Shown piece by piece: positions 1 through 7,139 of a stretch of DNA of 64,000 bases. Position numbers and translations under genes: made by a program. Under the pieces are notes generated by a model. The model worked only from the letters and a program-made list of their open reading frames with translations, ran no database searches and was not told the DNA's origin. Each line of letters begins with the position of its first letter. Position 1 is the stretch's first letter. This DNA is from Xanthomonas cucurbitae (GTDB taxonomy: Bacteria; Pseudomonadota; Gammaproteobacteria; Xanthomonadales; Xanthomonadaceae): NCBI RefSeq assembly GCF_002939885.1, contig NZ_MDED01000009.1, forward strand, positions 1 through 64,000. The letters run 5' to 3'.

Positions 1-248
1 ATCGACCCGCCAGCGCTCGAACTCCACGAACAGCATCCAGCCGGCCGCCCGCAAGTCGCGGGCGCGGCACAGGCGCTTGTCGTAGCGGCTGCCACACCGA
101 TGGCCACAGTTGGAACACACGGCCGTTTTTTTCGGCGCCGCAAGGTCACGATCCGCGCCTTCGGGGCGCCGAACACGCCCTTGAGCGTGGACCCCGCCGC
201 AAAGCCAGGGAAGGAAAACAACTCACTCAGCCGACGGCCCGTCTTCAT
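1..248 (-). CDS. ISL3-family transposase, N-terminal fragment with a frame change
   Basis: The ATG at 248 opens a frame beginning MKTGRRLSEL. The zinc-ribbon part typical of ISL3 transposases (CSNCG, then YDKRL, then RARDL and FERWRV) is readable only in the -1 frame relative to it. The switch falls on a run of seven A on the minus strand (126-132), arranged as A_AAA_AAA in the upstream frame, which is a canonical -1 slippery heptamer. It may therefore be programmed frameshifting or simply a broken gene. The catalytic DDE domain lies beyond the window edge. Family assignment rests on the Cys-x2-Cys ribbon followed by the basic RDL segment. Confidence 0.55.
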   Translation of the reverse strand, partial: MKTGRRLSELFSFPGFAAGSTLKGVFGAPKARIVTLRRRKKRPCVPTVAIGVAAATTSACAAPATCGRPAGCCSWSSSAGGS

Positions 249-342
249 GTAGAACACCGCGTCAAGAAGTCAGCACAGGATGCACCACCTTCTGGGACGG
301 CGGGAAGGGCCTGTTTCCAAGGCTCAACGCAGATTCAGGGGC
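1..342 (-). mobile_element. 5' part of an ISL3-family insertion sequence, cut by the window edge
   Basis: The minus strand from about 342 downward holds the start of a transposase of ISL3 type and its leader. The inner boundary is inferred: the coding frame of the neighbouring gene stops abruptly at 344 and the minus strand continues with GGCCCC, which could be the terminal inverted repeat. The other end lies outside the window, so neither the second repeat nor a target-site duplication can be checked. The likely consequence is truncation of the gene at 344-526. Confidence 0.6.
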
Positions 343-343
343 C

Positions 344-526
344 TCAAGGCACCCACACGAATCCGCGATGAGCCTTTTTTATTTGATCTATGCCTTTCTC
401 GGTCGCCACTCGCTCGAACTCCTCCCGCTCGAATGCGACCCGCCTACTCCCCTGCGTGTAATGGCGGCGGAATACTTCGGCAATGATCTCCGAATATCGA
501 TTCAGCTTCTTAGCTACAGGCCCCAC
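344..526 (-). pseudogene. truncated N-terminus, probably of the cognate type II restriction endonuclease
   Basis: Sixty codons remain, starting MGPVAKKLNRYSEII and containing FEREEF. From memory this resembles the N-terminal segment shared by a group of type II restriction enzymes (an NRY..I...F..HY opening followed by FEREE). It begins 10 bp downstream of the vsr stop on the same strand, as expected for a vsr-R operon. The frame ends right at the inferred boundary of the ISL3 element, after HRGFVWVP, so the catalytic part is missing. It could instead be an unrelated small gene; the family link is a recollection of sequence pattern, not a search result. Confidence 0.45.
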
Positions 527-536
527 GACACCCTTC

Positions 537-947
537 CTAATTATCGATCATACGTACAAGTCTATCCGAAAGTTTAGAAGGATTTCTCAGCTCGCACTCC
601 CACACTGTGAGTACCTGCCAGCCAAGCTTACGCAGCATCCTCCGCTTCTTCGCATCTCGCTTCCGGTTGGCATCGATCTTAGGCCCCCAATACTCCGTCC
701 TGGACTTCGGCATTTTGTTTCGTTTGCAGGCATGCCCATGCCAGAAGCATCCGTGGACGAAGATGACGGTCCGACGACCAGGGAGGACGACATCTGGCGT
801 ACCCGGCAGGTCTCGTCTATGCAGCCTGAACCTGAACCCGAGTCCATGCAGCAATGATCGCAGCGCAAGCTCTGGCTTGGTGTTCTTCGAGCCTATCCGC
901 GACATAAGCCAACTGCGTCGCTCTGCAGTCAACCTGTCCACGAGCAA
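537..947 (-). CDS. vsr: very short patch repair endonuclease Vsr
   Basis: This enzyme nicks 5' of the T in T:G mismatches that arise when 5-methylcytosine deaminates, and so protects sites methylated by the neighbouring C5 methyltransferase. The product has 136 aa, normal for the family. Visible landmarks are PGTPD with the metal-binding Asp52, VHGCFWHGH (residues 64-72), and WECELRN (116-122); Cys67, His72, Cys74 and Cys118 match the structural zinc ligands. Translation appears to start at a TTG at 947; an internal GTG two codons later is possible. It is divergent from the methyltransferase across a gap of 66 bp and followed directly by the truncated gene at 526. Confidence 0.93.
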   Translation of the reverse strand: MLVDRLTAERRSWLMSRIGSKNTKPELALRSLLHGLGFRFRLHRRDLPGTPDVVLPGRRTVIFVHGCFWHGHACKRNKMPKSRTEYWGPKIDANRKRDAKKRRMLRKLGWQVLTVWECELRNPSKLSDRLVRMIDN

Positions 948-1013
948 CCCATCTCATGCCGTGAGACTGATCTCTTGCAATGTCCACAACCCTCAAGAGA
1001 AGGATCTCTGACC

Positions 1014-2399
1014 ATGCAGAACGACCTCTTTCGATCGACAAATGATCGCGGGCACACTATACTTCCACCCATGAACAGACCTCTTGGAATCGACCTCTTC
1101 GCCGGTGCCGGCGGCCTTAGCCTTGGCTTTGAACAAGCTGGATTCGATGTAGTTGCGGCGGTAGAAATCGATCCAGTACACGCCTCGGTCCATGAGTACA
1201 ATTTTCAGCATTGTCGGGTGATTCCGCAATCAGTTACAGAACTGAACGGCTCACGTATTCGCGCTGCGGCCGGGATAGGCGAACGTACTGTCGACGTAGT
1301 GTTTGGCGGCGCCCCCTGTCAAGGCTTCTCCCTTATTGGGCAGCGCGTCCTGGACGACCCAAGAAATTCGCTGGTGAAGGACTTCGTGCGGATCGTTCGA
1401 GAACTGGACGCTAGCTACTTCGTATTCGAAAACGTTAAAGGGCTTACTGTCGGCAAGCATCGGAAATTTCTTTTCGAAATCATCGAAGAGTTCAAGGAGG
1501 CGGGCTATGACGTGGTGGAGGACTGGAAAGTTCTGAACGCCTACTCGTATGGAGTCCCCCAAGATAGGCAGCGGCTTTTTCTACTTGGCGCCAAGCGAGG
1601 ACTTCCGCTTCCATCCTATCCCAAACCAACGACGCGCAAACCAGGAAGTGTTGAGACTACGCTCCCCACAGCGCCAACCTGCCTAGACGCGTTGGGCGAC
1701 CTGCCGGACGCAGAACGGTACGCTCGACTGAATGGGAACGACGAGGCCCGTGTTGCGAGGTGGAGCGACCCCAGCAGCTACGCAGCCCTTATGCGCTGCT
1801 CGGATTTAGCAGGCTGGGCTTACGGATACAAACGGGATTGGGACCCAACTCTTTTGACTTCGAGCGCTCGTTCCAATCATAGCGACATCTCACGCGAACG
1901 TTTTGCGGCAACCCTTCCCGGCGAGGTCGAACCGGTTTCTCGGTTCTTCAAGCTTCATCCGTCTGGGGTCTCCAATACTCTTCGTGCCGGCACCGATTCG
2001 GCGCGTGGCGCTTTTACTAGCCCGCGCCCCATCCATTACAAGTGGAAACGCTGCATCACTGTGCGCGAAATGGCGCGACTTCATGGATTTCCCGATTGGT
2101 TCCGCTTCAACACGACCAAGTGGCACGGAGCGCGCCAAATAGGAAATGCTGTTCCGCCGCCTCTAGCTCGGGCGGTCGCAAGCGAGGTTATACGCGCATT
2201 AGGGGTCAAGCCGCAACGCCCCAAGAAAGTGATTGCACTTGGCAGCAGCGCTCTGCTGCGATTCGGGACAACAGAGGCGTCCCATTATTGGGGCATTTCC
2301 AATCCAATCGGCCGCAGAGATAAGAAAAGTGGGATCAAGAAGCGAAAGCAGTCGGATACCATGCAAGGCGCCTTATATTATTCGGCATCATTGGATTGA
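1014..2399 (+). CDS. DNA (cytosine-5-)-methyltransferase
   Basis: It transfers a methyl group from S-adenosylmethionine to a cytosine in a specific duplex sequence; the sequence recognised cannot be read from the gene. All main C5 motifs are present in order: motif I DLFAGAGG (27-34), motif IV PCQ with catalytic Cys102, motif VI ENV (139-141), motif VIII QDRQR (183-187), then the variable target-recognition region, the RAGT segment of motif IX, and motif X GNAVPPPLA near the end. The ATG at 1014 has GAAGGA nine bases upstream; in-frame ATGs at 975 and 1071 lack a comparable site. GC is clearly below that of the flanking chromosome. With vsr alongside and the restriction gene apparently truncated, it probably acts as a solitary methyltransferase. 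Confidence 0.93.
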   Translation: MQNDLFRSTNDRGHTILPPMNRPLGIDLFAGAGGLSLGFEQAGFDVVAAVEIDPVHASVHEYNFQHCRVIPQSVTELNGSRIRAAAGIGERTVDVVFGGAPCQGFSLIGQRVLDDPRNSLVKDFVRIVRELDASYFVFENVKGLTVGKHRKFLFEIIEEFKEAGYDVVEDWKVLNAYSYGVPQDRQRLFLLGAKRGLPLPSYPKPTTRKPGSVETTLPTAPTCLDALGDLPDAERYARLNGNDEARVARWSDPSSYAALMRCSDLAGWAYGYKRDWDPTLLTSSARSNHSDISRERFAATLPGEVEPVSRFFKLHPSGVSNTLRAGTDSARGAFTSPRPIHYKWKRCITVREMARLHGFPDWFRFNTTKWHGARQIGNAVPPPLARAVASEVIRALGVKPQRPKKVIALGSSALLRFGTTEASHYWGISNPIGRRDKKSGIKKRKQSDTMQGALYYSASLD

Positions 2400-2414
2400 C
2401 GCCTAGACCCTAAC

Positions 2415-2767
2415 CGCTTAATTACCTCCGTCCCCTTTTGCCTAGTCTGCGGAGACCAGCAGGTGCACGTGGTTGTCCATCAGAACAAACGCATGCACCC
2501 GCACAGCAAAGCGCTCGCAGGCCACACTTAGCAGCAGGCAATAGTGATGCCGATCCTAATCGTCCAGAAAGATCGCGCAGCGGTTCACGCCTCGCTGGAC
2601 AACATGCATCGGAACGCCGGGCAGTTCCAGACGTGGCTGACGCGCACGGTGGGGCCTCCTGCTCAAGAAGAAGACCTCAGCCTGCCGGGAGTGATGCAGA
2701 CTCGCTATCAGACATCGCCGTGTGGGCCTGTACGATCGGCTCGCTTAATTACCTCCGTCCCCTTTTG
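2415..2767. repeat. two direct copies of a 26-bp repeat flanking a decayed RAYT gene
   Basis: Identical 26-bp copies lie at 2415-2440 and 2742-2767, both containing TTAATTACCTCCGTCCCC. They stand 327 bp apart in the same orientation and bracket the RAYT remnant. On the minus strand the motif reads as a purine-rich GGGGACGGAGG block followed by TAATTAAG, a type of short repeat often seen next to REP-associated transposases; that association is recalled rather than searched. Confidence 0.75.
2442..2648 (-). pseudogene. remnant of a REP-associated tyrosine transposase (RAYT, Y1 family)
   Basis: The minus strand reads RQPRLELPGVP, HVVQRGVNRC, IFLDD, a TAG stop, and then, after a one-base frame change, CERFAVRVHAFVLMDNHVHLL. 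This is the N-terminal half of the Y1 transposase fold, with MDNHVHLL carrying the histidine pair of the HUH active site. RAYTs mobilise REP palindromes. Here the start codon is lost, a stop interrupts the frame, one frameshift is present, and the C-terminal half with the catalytic Tyr is absent, so it is dead. The frame ends at the proximal 26-bp repeat. Confidence 0.8.
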
Positions 2768-2860
2768 TCTTTTCTCCCTTTTGCGCGCCTTTTGCGTATT
2801 CGACGCTACGTGTCGGCCGCGAGGCGTTGGTCAGGCGTTGGCCGATGGAAGCTGTCTCAC

Positions 2861-3054
2861 GCTGGCTAGAAATCTTGCGCACATTGCCCGACGCAGTGCG
2901 CGAGCAGATGACGCTGGTGCCGTAAAAACGTGGGGATACCTAAGAACCTGACCCCGTTAGTTTGCACGCTTGTTAGACTGCATGCGCACATTACTGGAAA
3001 CCGTGCACGCGCAGATGGTGCTGGTGCTTTTAAAACTTGGAATAGCCTAGAAGC
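2861..3054. repeat. diverged direct duplication, about 90 bp per copy
   Basis: Copies at about 2861-2950 and 2968-3054 align with almost no gaps and share blocks such as TGCGCACATT and GCAGATG followed by GCTGGTGC. In one frame the two give related peptide tails (RWLEILRTLPDAVREQMTLV and, in the second copy, CMRTLLETVHAQMVLV), each ending at a stop. They look like two decayed copies of the end of one coding sequence whose identity I cannot name. The rest of the stretch 2768-3071 holds nothing else recognisable. Confidence 0.6.
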
Positions 3055-3071
3055 TAGCGCCGTTTTTAAAT

Positions 3072-3404
3072 TTAACCTTCAAAGAATCCCTTCAGAGATT
3101 CTGGACTTATTTTTGCTGAAGAGACGGATGCCAATTCGAGCAATATACGCATTTGCTGATAATCATCCTCCCATTGAGAAGTGGAAAAACTAGCACTACC
3201 ACCTTCTGGCATTTCGATTGTAAAGCTAATTGACATCGTTTCAGCATCGTCGTTCCAGTAAGCCCCGATTTGAATCTTATATCCGTTTTTTTCGCAGAAA
3301 AAAGTCTCCCGGCCAAAAAAATCCCGCTCGCGCCATGCCAAATTCCCAGCGCCAGTGGACTTGATCAGTTCATTTACAAAAGAGTATAGATTCGGAGGAA
3401 TCAT
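3072..3404 (-). CDS. hypothetical protein, AT-rich gene, second of a pair
   Basis: A 110-aa soluble protein starting MIPPNLYSFVNELIKSTG. I do not recognise a family. It has an alternating beta-strand pattern (YKIQIGAYW, METMSISFTIEM-like) and an acidic middle, suggesting a small alpha/beta fold. The ATG at 3404 follows the stop of the upstream membrane-protein gene by one base and has AGGAG nine bases upstream, so the two genes are translationally coupled. GC is far below that of the surrounding chromosome, suggesting recent acquisition. Confidence 0.65.
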   Translation of the reverse strand: MIPPNLYSFVNELIKSTGAGNLAWRERDFFGRETFFCEKNGYKIQIGAYWNDDAETMSISFTIEMPEGGSASFSTSQWEDDYQQMRILLELASVSSAKISPESLKGFFEG

Positions 3405-3405
3405 A

Positions 3406-3948
3406 TCATTTACTCCTGACGGACAACGAATTTATTGCAGTATCAATATTGGAAATTTCGCTTGCGGCAGCTGTTTTTATAAGCCCCAGGAACAAAGAAA
3501 GATCTTCTTTATTTAACCCGCCACCACAAAAAGGAATTTTTAACAATCTCTCATCCACCTCCGAATTTGTCATACCCTGAATACTAACTCCCCTTGGGAA
3601 TGTTGAGCGAATCAAACTCGTTATATCAGACACCGTATTTGAGCTAATTGGAGTTCCTGCCTCCACTAAATCAGCTAAATCCTTAGTCATTTGCACAAGC
3701 CGCGCAAGTTCGCTAGCTCTTCTTCTATCAGTGCCAACCTTGATGTTGGCTCGCAATTCTTCGTTAAACGAATAGGACCTCACCACTTCAATAAACGTTA
3801 CAGCAGTACCAACTAATCCAGCCAAGCTAGCAGAAGTATCGAAAATTAACTTCGATGTACCGAAAAATGCATTGTGCTGTGAGTTCCAGAAAAATAAAAG
3901 AAGAATGACACCAGAACATATTGGTAGAAAATGCCAATATCTACTCAT
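3406..3948 (-). CDS. hypothetical membrane protein, AT-rich gene, first of a pair
   Basis: The protein of 180 aa has two hydrophobic segments (about residues 7-22 and 38-56) followed by a hydrophilic, partly helical cytoplasmic or periplasmic domain. The ATG at 3948 is preferred over an ATG five codons upstream because AAGGAG lies six bases before it. It overlaps nothing and is followed after one base by the second gene of the pair. No family is recognised. The AT-rich composition and position between the RAYT remnant and the aceE terminator mark it as accessory DNA. Functional coupling with its partner is inferred from the operon only. Confidence 0.65.
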   Translation of the reverse strand: MSRYWHFLPICSGVILLLFFWNSQHNAFFGTSKLIFDTSASLAGLVGTAVTFIEVVRSYSFNEELRANIKVGTDRRRASELARLVQMTKDLADLVEAGTPISSNTVSDITSLIRSTFPRGVSIQGMTNSEVDERLLKIPFCGGGLNKEDLSLFLGLIKTAAASEISNIDTAINSLSVRSK

Positions 3949-4020
3949 TGCAGCTCCTTGCATTTAATAAAGAACGCTCAACTGGCATCACTAGCGCTAT
4001 ACAAAACCTTATAAAAATTT

Positions 4021-4053
4021 CATCAAAAAGGCGGCAAAGCCGCCTTTTTGATG
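4021..4053 (-). terminator. rho-independent terminator of aceE
   Basis: A perfect 15-bp inverted repeat with an AAA loop (CATCAAAAAGGCGGC and its complement) starts 14 bp beyond the aceE stop. The stem has a GC core flanked by A and T runs, so it can terminate transcription in both directions. Confidence 0.9.
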
Positions 4054-4066
4054 AACTTAAAAATCA

Positions 4067-6754
4067 TCAAACCCCAACAGGATTCGCCTTCTCAGGATCA
4101 ATCCTGTACTGCTTGATCGCCCGGGCCACATCCTTACCGCTCATCTTCCCATCCTTAGCAAGCGCAGCAATCGCCGCATGCGCAATGTAGTACCGATCCA
4201 CCTCAAAGAAGCGACGCAGATTCGCACGCGTATCCGAGCGACCGAACCCATCCGTGCCGAGGACGGTGTAGGTCATCGGGACGAAGGCGCGGATCTGGTC
4301 GGCGAAGGCGCGCACGTAGTCGGTTGCGGCAATCGCCGGGCCCTGGCGGCCTTCCAGCAGCTGGGTGACGTAGGGCTTGCGCTGTTCGGCTTCCGGGTGC
4401 AGGCGGTTCCAGCGTTCGACGGCGTAGCCGTCGCGGCGCACTTCGTTGAGGCTGGGGCAGGACCAGATGTCGGCGGTGACGCCGAAGTCCTTGTCCAGCA
4501 GCTCGGCCGCGGCAATGGCCTCGCGCAGGATGGTGCCGCTGCCCAGCAGCTGCACGCGCAGTTCGCCCTTCTTGGGCTTGCCGGCGTCCTTGAGCAGGTA
4601 CATGCCCTTGATGATGCCTTCGGCTGCGCCGTCCGGCATGCCGGGGTGGGCGTAGTTCTCGTTCATCAGGGTGATGTAGTAGTACTCGTCGATCTGGTCT
4701 TCCATCATCGCCTTCATGCCGTGCTGCATGATGACGGTGACTTCGAAGCCGAAGGTCGGATCAAAGCTACGCACATTCGGGATGGAGCCGGCGATGACCT
4801 GGCTGAAGCCGTCTTCGTGCTGCAGGCCTTCGCCATTGAGCGTGGTGCGGCCGGCGGTGCCGCCGAGCAGGAAGCCACGGGTGCGCATGTCCGCTGCCTG
4901 CCAGGCGATGTCGCCCACGCGCTGGAAGCCGAACATGGAGTAGTAGATGTAGAACGGCAGCATCGGCACATCGGACACCGAGTAGCTGGTGCCGGCGGCC
5001 ATCCAGGAGGCAATCGCGCCCGGTTCGCTGATGCCCTGCTGCAGCACCTGGCCCGTCTGGTCTTCGCGGTAGTACATCAGCTGGTCGGCATCGACCGGCT
5101 TGTACTTCTGGCCGAACGGGGCATAGATGCCGATCTGGCGGAACATGCCTTCCATCCCGAAGGTGCGCGCCTCATCGGCCACGATCGGCACGATGCGCGG
5201 GCCCAGTTCCTTGTCGCGCAGGGCGATGTTGAGGCTCTGCACGAACGACATGGTGGTGGAATAGCTGCGCTCGCCGCTGTCCTTGAGCAGGCGCTCGAAC
5301 TTGTCGAGCGTGGGCGCGACGAAGGACTTGCTGGCCTTGGGACGGCGCTGCGGGAGGAAGCCGCCCAGGGCGCCGCGGCGCTCCTTGAGGTACTGCACTT
5401 CCGGGGAATCTTCGCCGGGGTGGTAGAACGGCACCTGGCCGTCTTCCAGCTGGGCGTCGGTCACCGGGATGTTGAAGCGGTCGCGGAAGTGCTTGACCGC
5501 TGCGTCGTCCAGCTTCTTTGTCTGGTGGGTGGGGTTGAGCGCCTCACCGGCCGAGCCCATGCCGTAGCCCTTGACCGTCTTGGCCAGGATCACGGTGGGC
5601 ATGCCGGTGGTGTTCACGGCCTGGTGGTAGGCGGCGTACACCTTGTGCGGGTCGTGGCCACCACGGTTGAGGCGCCAGATGTCGTCGTCGGACAGGCCGG
5701 CGACCATGGCCGCGGTCTCCGGGTACTTGCCGAAGAAATTCTCGCGGGTATAGGCGCCACCGAAGGCCTTGCAGTTCTGGTATTCGCCGTCGACGGTTTC
5801 CATCATCAGCTTGGTCAGCACACCGTTGGTGTCCTTAGCCAGCAGGGCATCCCAGTAGCCGCCCCAGAGCAGCTTGATGACGTTCCAGCCGCCGCCACGG
5901 AACACGCCTTCCAGTTCCTGGATGATCTTGCCGTTGCCGCGCACCGGGCCGTCCAGGCGCTGCAGGTTGCAGTTGACCACGAAGATGAGGTTGTCCAGGC
6001 CTTCGCGGCCGGCCAGGGCAATGGCGCCGAGGGTTTCCGGCTCGTCGCTCTCGCCGTCGCCGATGAAGCACCACACCTTGCGGTCGGACTTTTCGATCAG
6101 GCCGCGGTTTTCCAGGTAGCGCATGAACTGCGCCTGGTAGATGGCGGCCAGCGGGCCCAGGCCCATCGACACGGTGGGGGTCTGCCAGAACTCGGGCATC
6201 AGCCAAGGGTGCGGATAGGACGAGATGCCTTGGCCGTCCACTTCCATGCGGAAGTTGTCCAGCTGGGCCTGGCTGATGCGCCCTTCCAGGAAGGCGCGGG
6301 CGTAGATGCCTGGCGCGCTGTGGCCCTGGATGAACAGCAGGTCGCCCGGATGGGTGCCCGAGGGCGCGCGCCAGAAGTGGTTGAAGCCCACGTCGTACAG
6401 CGTGGCACTGGAGGCGAACGAGGCGATGTGGCCGCCCAGGTCGCCCGGCTTGCGGTTGGCCCGCACGACGGTGGCCATGGCGTTCCAGCGGATGATCGAG
6501 CGGATCTTCCACTCCAGCGCGGCATCGCCGGGGCTCTTGGCCTCGTTGGCCGGGGAGATGGTGTTGACGTACTCGGTGGTGGGCGAGAACGGCAGGTAGG
6601 CGCCAGCGCGGCGGGTCTGCTCGACCATGCCTTCCAGCAGTTGATGGGCGCGCTCCGGGCCTTCAACGTCGATGACGGCCTTGATCGATTCGAGCCACTC
6701 CTGCGTCTCTAGTGGGTTCGGATCGTTGTGCAGCACTTCGTTCAACCAGTTCAT
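4067..6754 (-). CDS. aceE: pyruvate dehydrogenase E1 component, homodimeric type
   Basis: E1 decarboxylates pyruvate with thiamine diphosphate and passes the acetyl group to the lipoyl domains of E2 in the pyruvate dehydrogenase complex. The product has 895 aa, close to the usual size for the homodimeric enzyme. The diphosphate-binding motif is visible as GDG (232-234) followed by NCN (261-263); FIQGHSAPGIYARA (141-154) and the EGLQHEDGFS segment are typical of the family. The ATG at 6754 (MNWLNEVL) fits the family start and has GGGAG upstream; the open frame extends further without a credible start. No E2 or E3 gene lies next to it in this window. Confidence 0.97.
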   Translation of the reverse strand: MNWLNEVLHNDPNPLETQEWLESIKAVIDVEGPERAHQLLEGMVEQTRRAGAYLPFSPTTEYVNTISPANEAKSPGDAALEWKIRSIIRWNAMATVVRANRKPGDLGGHIASFASSATLYDVGFNHFWRAPSGTHPGDLLFIQGHSAPGIYARAFLEGRISQAQLDNFRMEVDGQGISSYPHPWLMPEFWQTPTVSMGLGPLAAIYQAQFMRYLENRGLIEKSDRKVWCFIGDGESDEPETLGAIALAGREGLDNLIFVVNCNLQRLDGPVRGNGKIIQELEGVFRGGGWNVIKLLWGGYWDALLAKDTNGVLTKLMMETVDGEYQNCKAFGGAYTRENFFGKYPETAAMVAGLSDDDIWRLNRGGHDPHKVYAAYHQAVNTTGMPTVILAKTVKGYGMGSAGEALNPTHQTKKLDDAAVKHFRDRFNIPVTDAQLEDGQVPFYHPGEDSPEVQYLKERRGALGGFLPQRRPKASKSFVAPTLDKFERLLKDSGERSYSTTMSFVQSLNIALRDKELGPRIVPIVADEARTFGMEGMFRQIGIYAPFGQKYKPVDADQLMYYREDQTGQVLQQGISEPGAIASWMAAGTSYSVSDVPMLPFYIYYSMFGFQRVGDIAWQAADMRTRGFLLGGTAGRTTLNGEGLQHEDGFSQVIAGSIPNVRSFDPTFGFEVTVIMQHGMKAMMEDQIDEYYYITLMNENYAHPGMPDGAAEGIIKGMYLLKDAGKPKKGELRVQLLGSGTILREAIAAAELLDKDFGVTADIWSCPSLNEVRRDGYAVERWNRLHPEAEQRKPYVTQLLEGRQGPAIAATDYVRAFADQIRAFVPMTYTVLGTDGFGRSDTRANLRRFFEVDRYYIAHAAIAALAKDGKMSGKDVARAIKQYRIDPEKANPVGV

Positions 6755-6899
6755 TAGCGCTCCCGGGGGGACACACCCCGCGGGTGTGTCGACATCGTGA
6801 ATTCGTGAACCCGCAAGTGTACCGCACGCACCTGTTGGCATTCCTCGCTACGGTGGCGTATGGAGTGGGAAGGTGCCATGCATGGGCGCACGCGGTTTC

Positions 6900-6963
6900 G
6901 TAGGAGCGCCCCCGGGCGCGAGGGGTTTCCCGGTAGAGCCTTCGCGCCCGGGGGCGCTCCTAC
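6900..6963. repeat. GTAG-type REP palindrome (paired, REPIN-like)
   Basis: The arms are a perfect 22-bp inverted repeat beginning GTAGGAGCGCCCCCGGGC and ending in the complementary CTCCTAC, around a loop of 20 bases containing TTTCCCGGTAGAGCC. GTAG-headed palindromes of this kind are the REPs described in Stenotrophomonas and Xanthomonas. It lies between the aceE start and the galactanase stop. Confidence 0.85.
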
Positions 6964-7058
6964 AGGAGGGTGAATGGTTTTGTCCGGGTGGTCGTGGGAG
7001 GTGGCTGGGGATGGCCTTGGCGTCGTGTGCGTCCGGGCGTACGTACGCGCTCGGCTTT

Positions 7059-7123
7059 GTAGGAGCGCCCCTGGGCGCGAGAGGCTTTCCCGGTAGAGCC
7101 CTCGCGCCCGGGGGCGCTCCTAC
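7059..7123. repeat. second GTAG-type REP palindrome
   Basis: Arms of about 23 bp starting GTAGGAGCGCCCCTGGGC pair with one mismatch, and the loop again carries TTTCCCGGTAGAGCC. It is nearly identical to the copy at 6900 and ends 17 bp from the galactanase stop codon, so it may act in mRNA 3'-end stability or termination. Apart from the two palindromes, 6755-7139 holds only the aceE leader. Confidence 0.85.
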
Positions 7124-7139
7124 AGGGGCGGTGTGCGAC

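Noticed and set aside
4178-6712. An open frame of 844 codons on the plus strand
   Set aside because: It is exactly antisense to aceE; the translation is Ala/Val/His-rich and without domain signatures, as expected from the third-position GC bias of the real gene.
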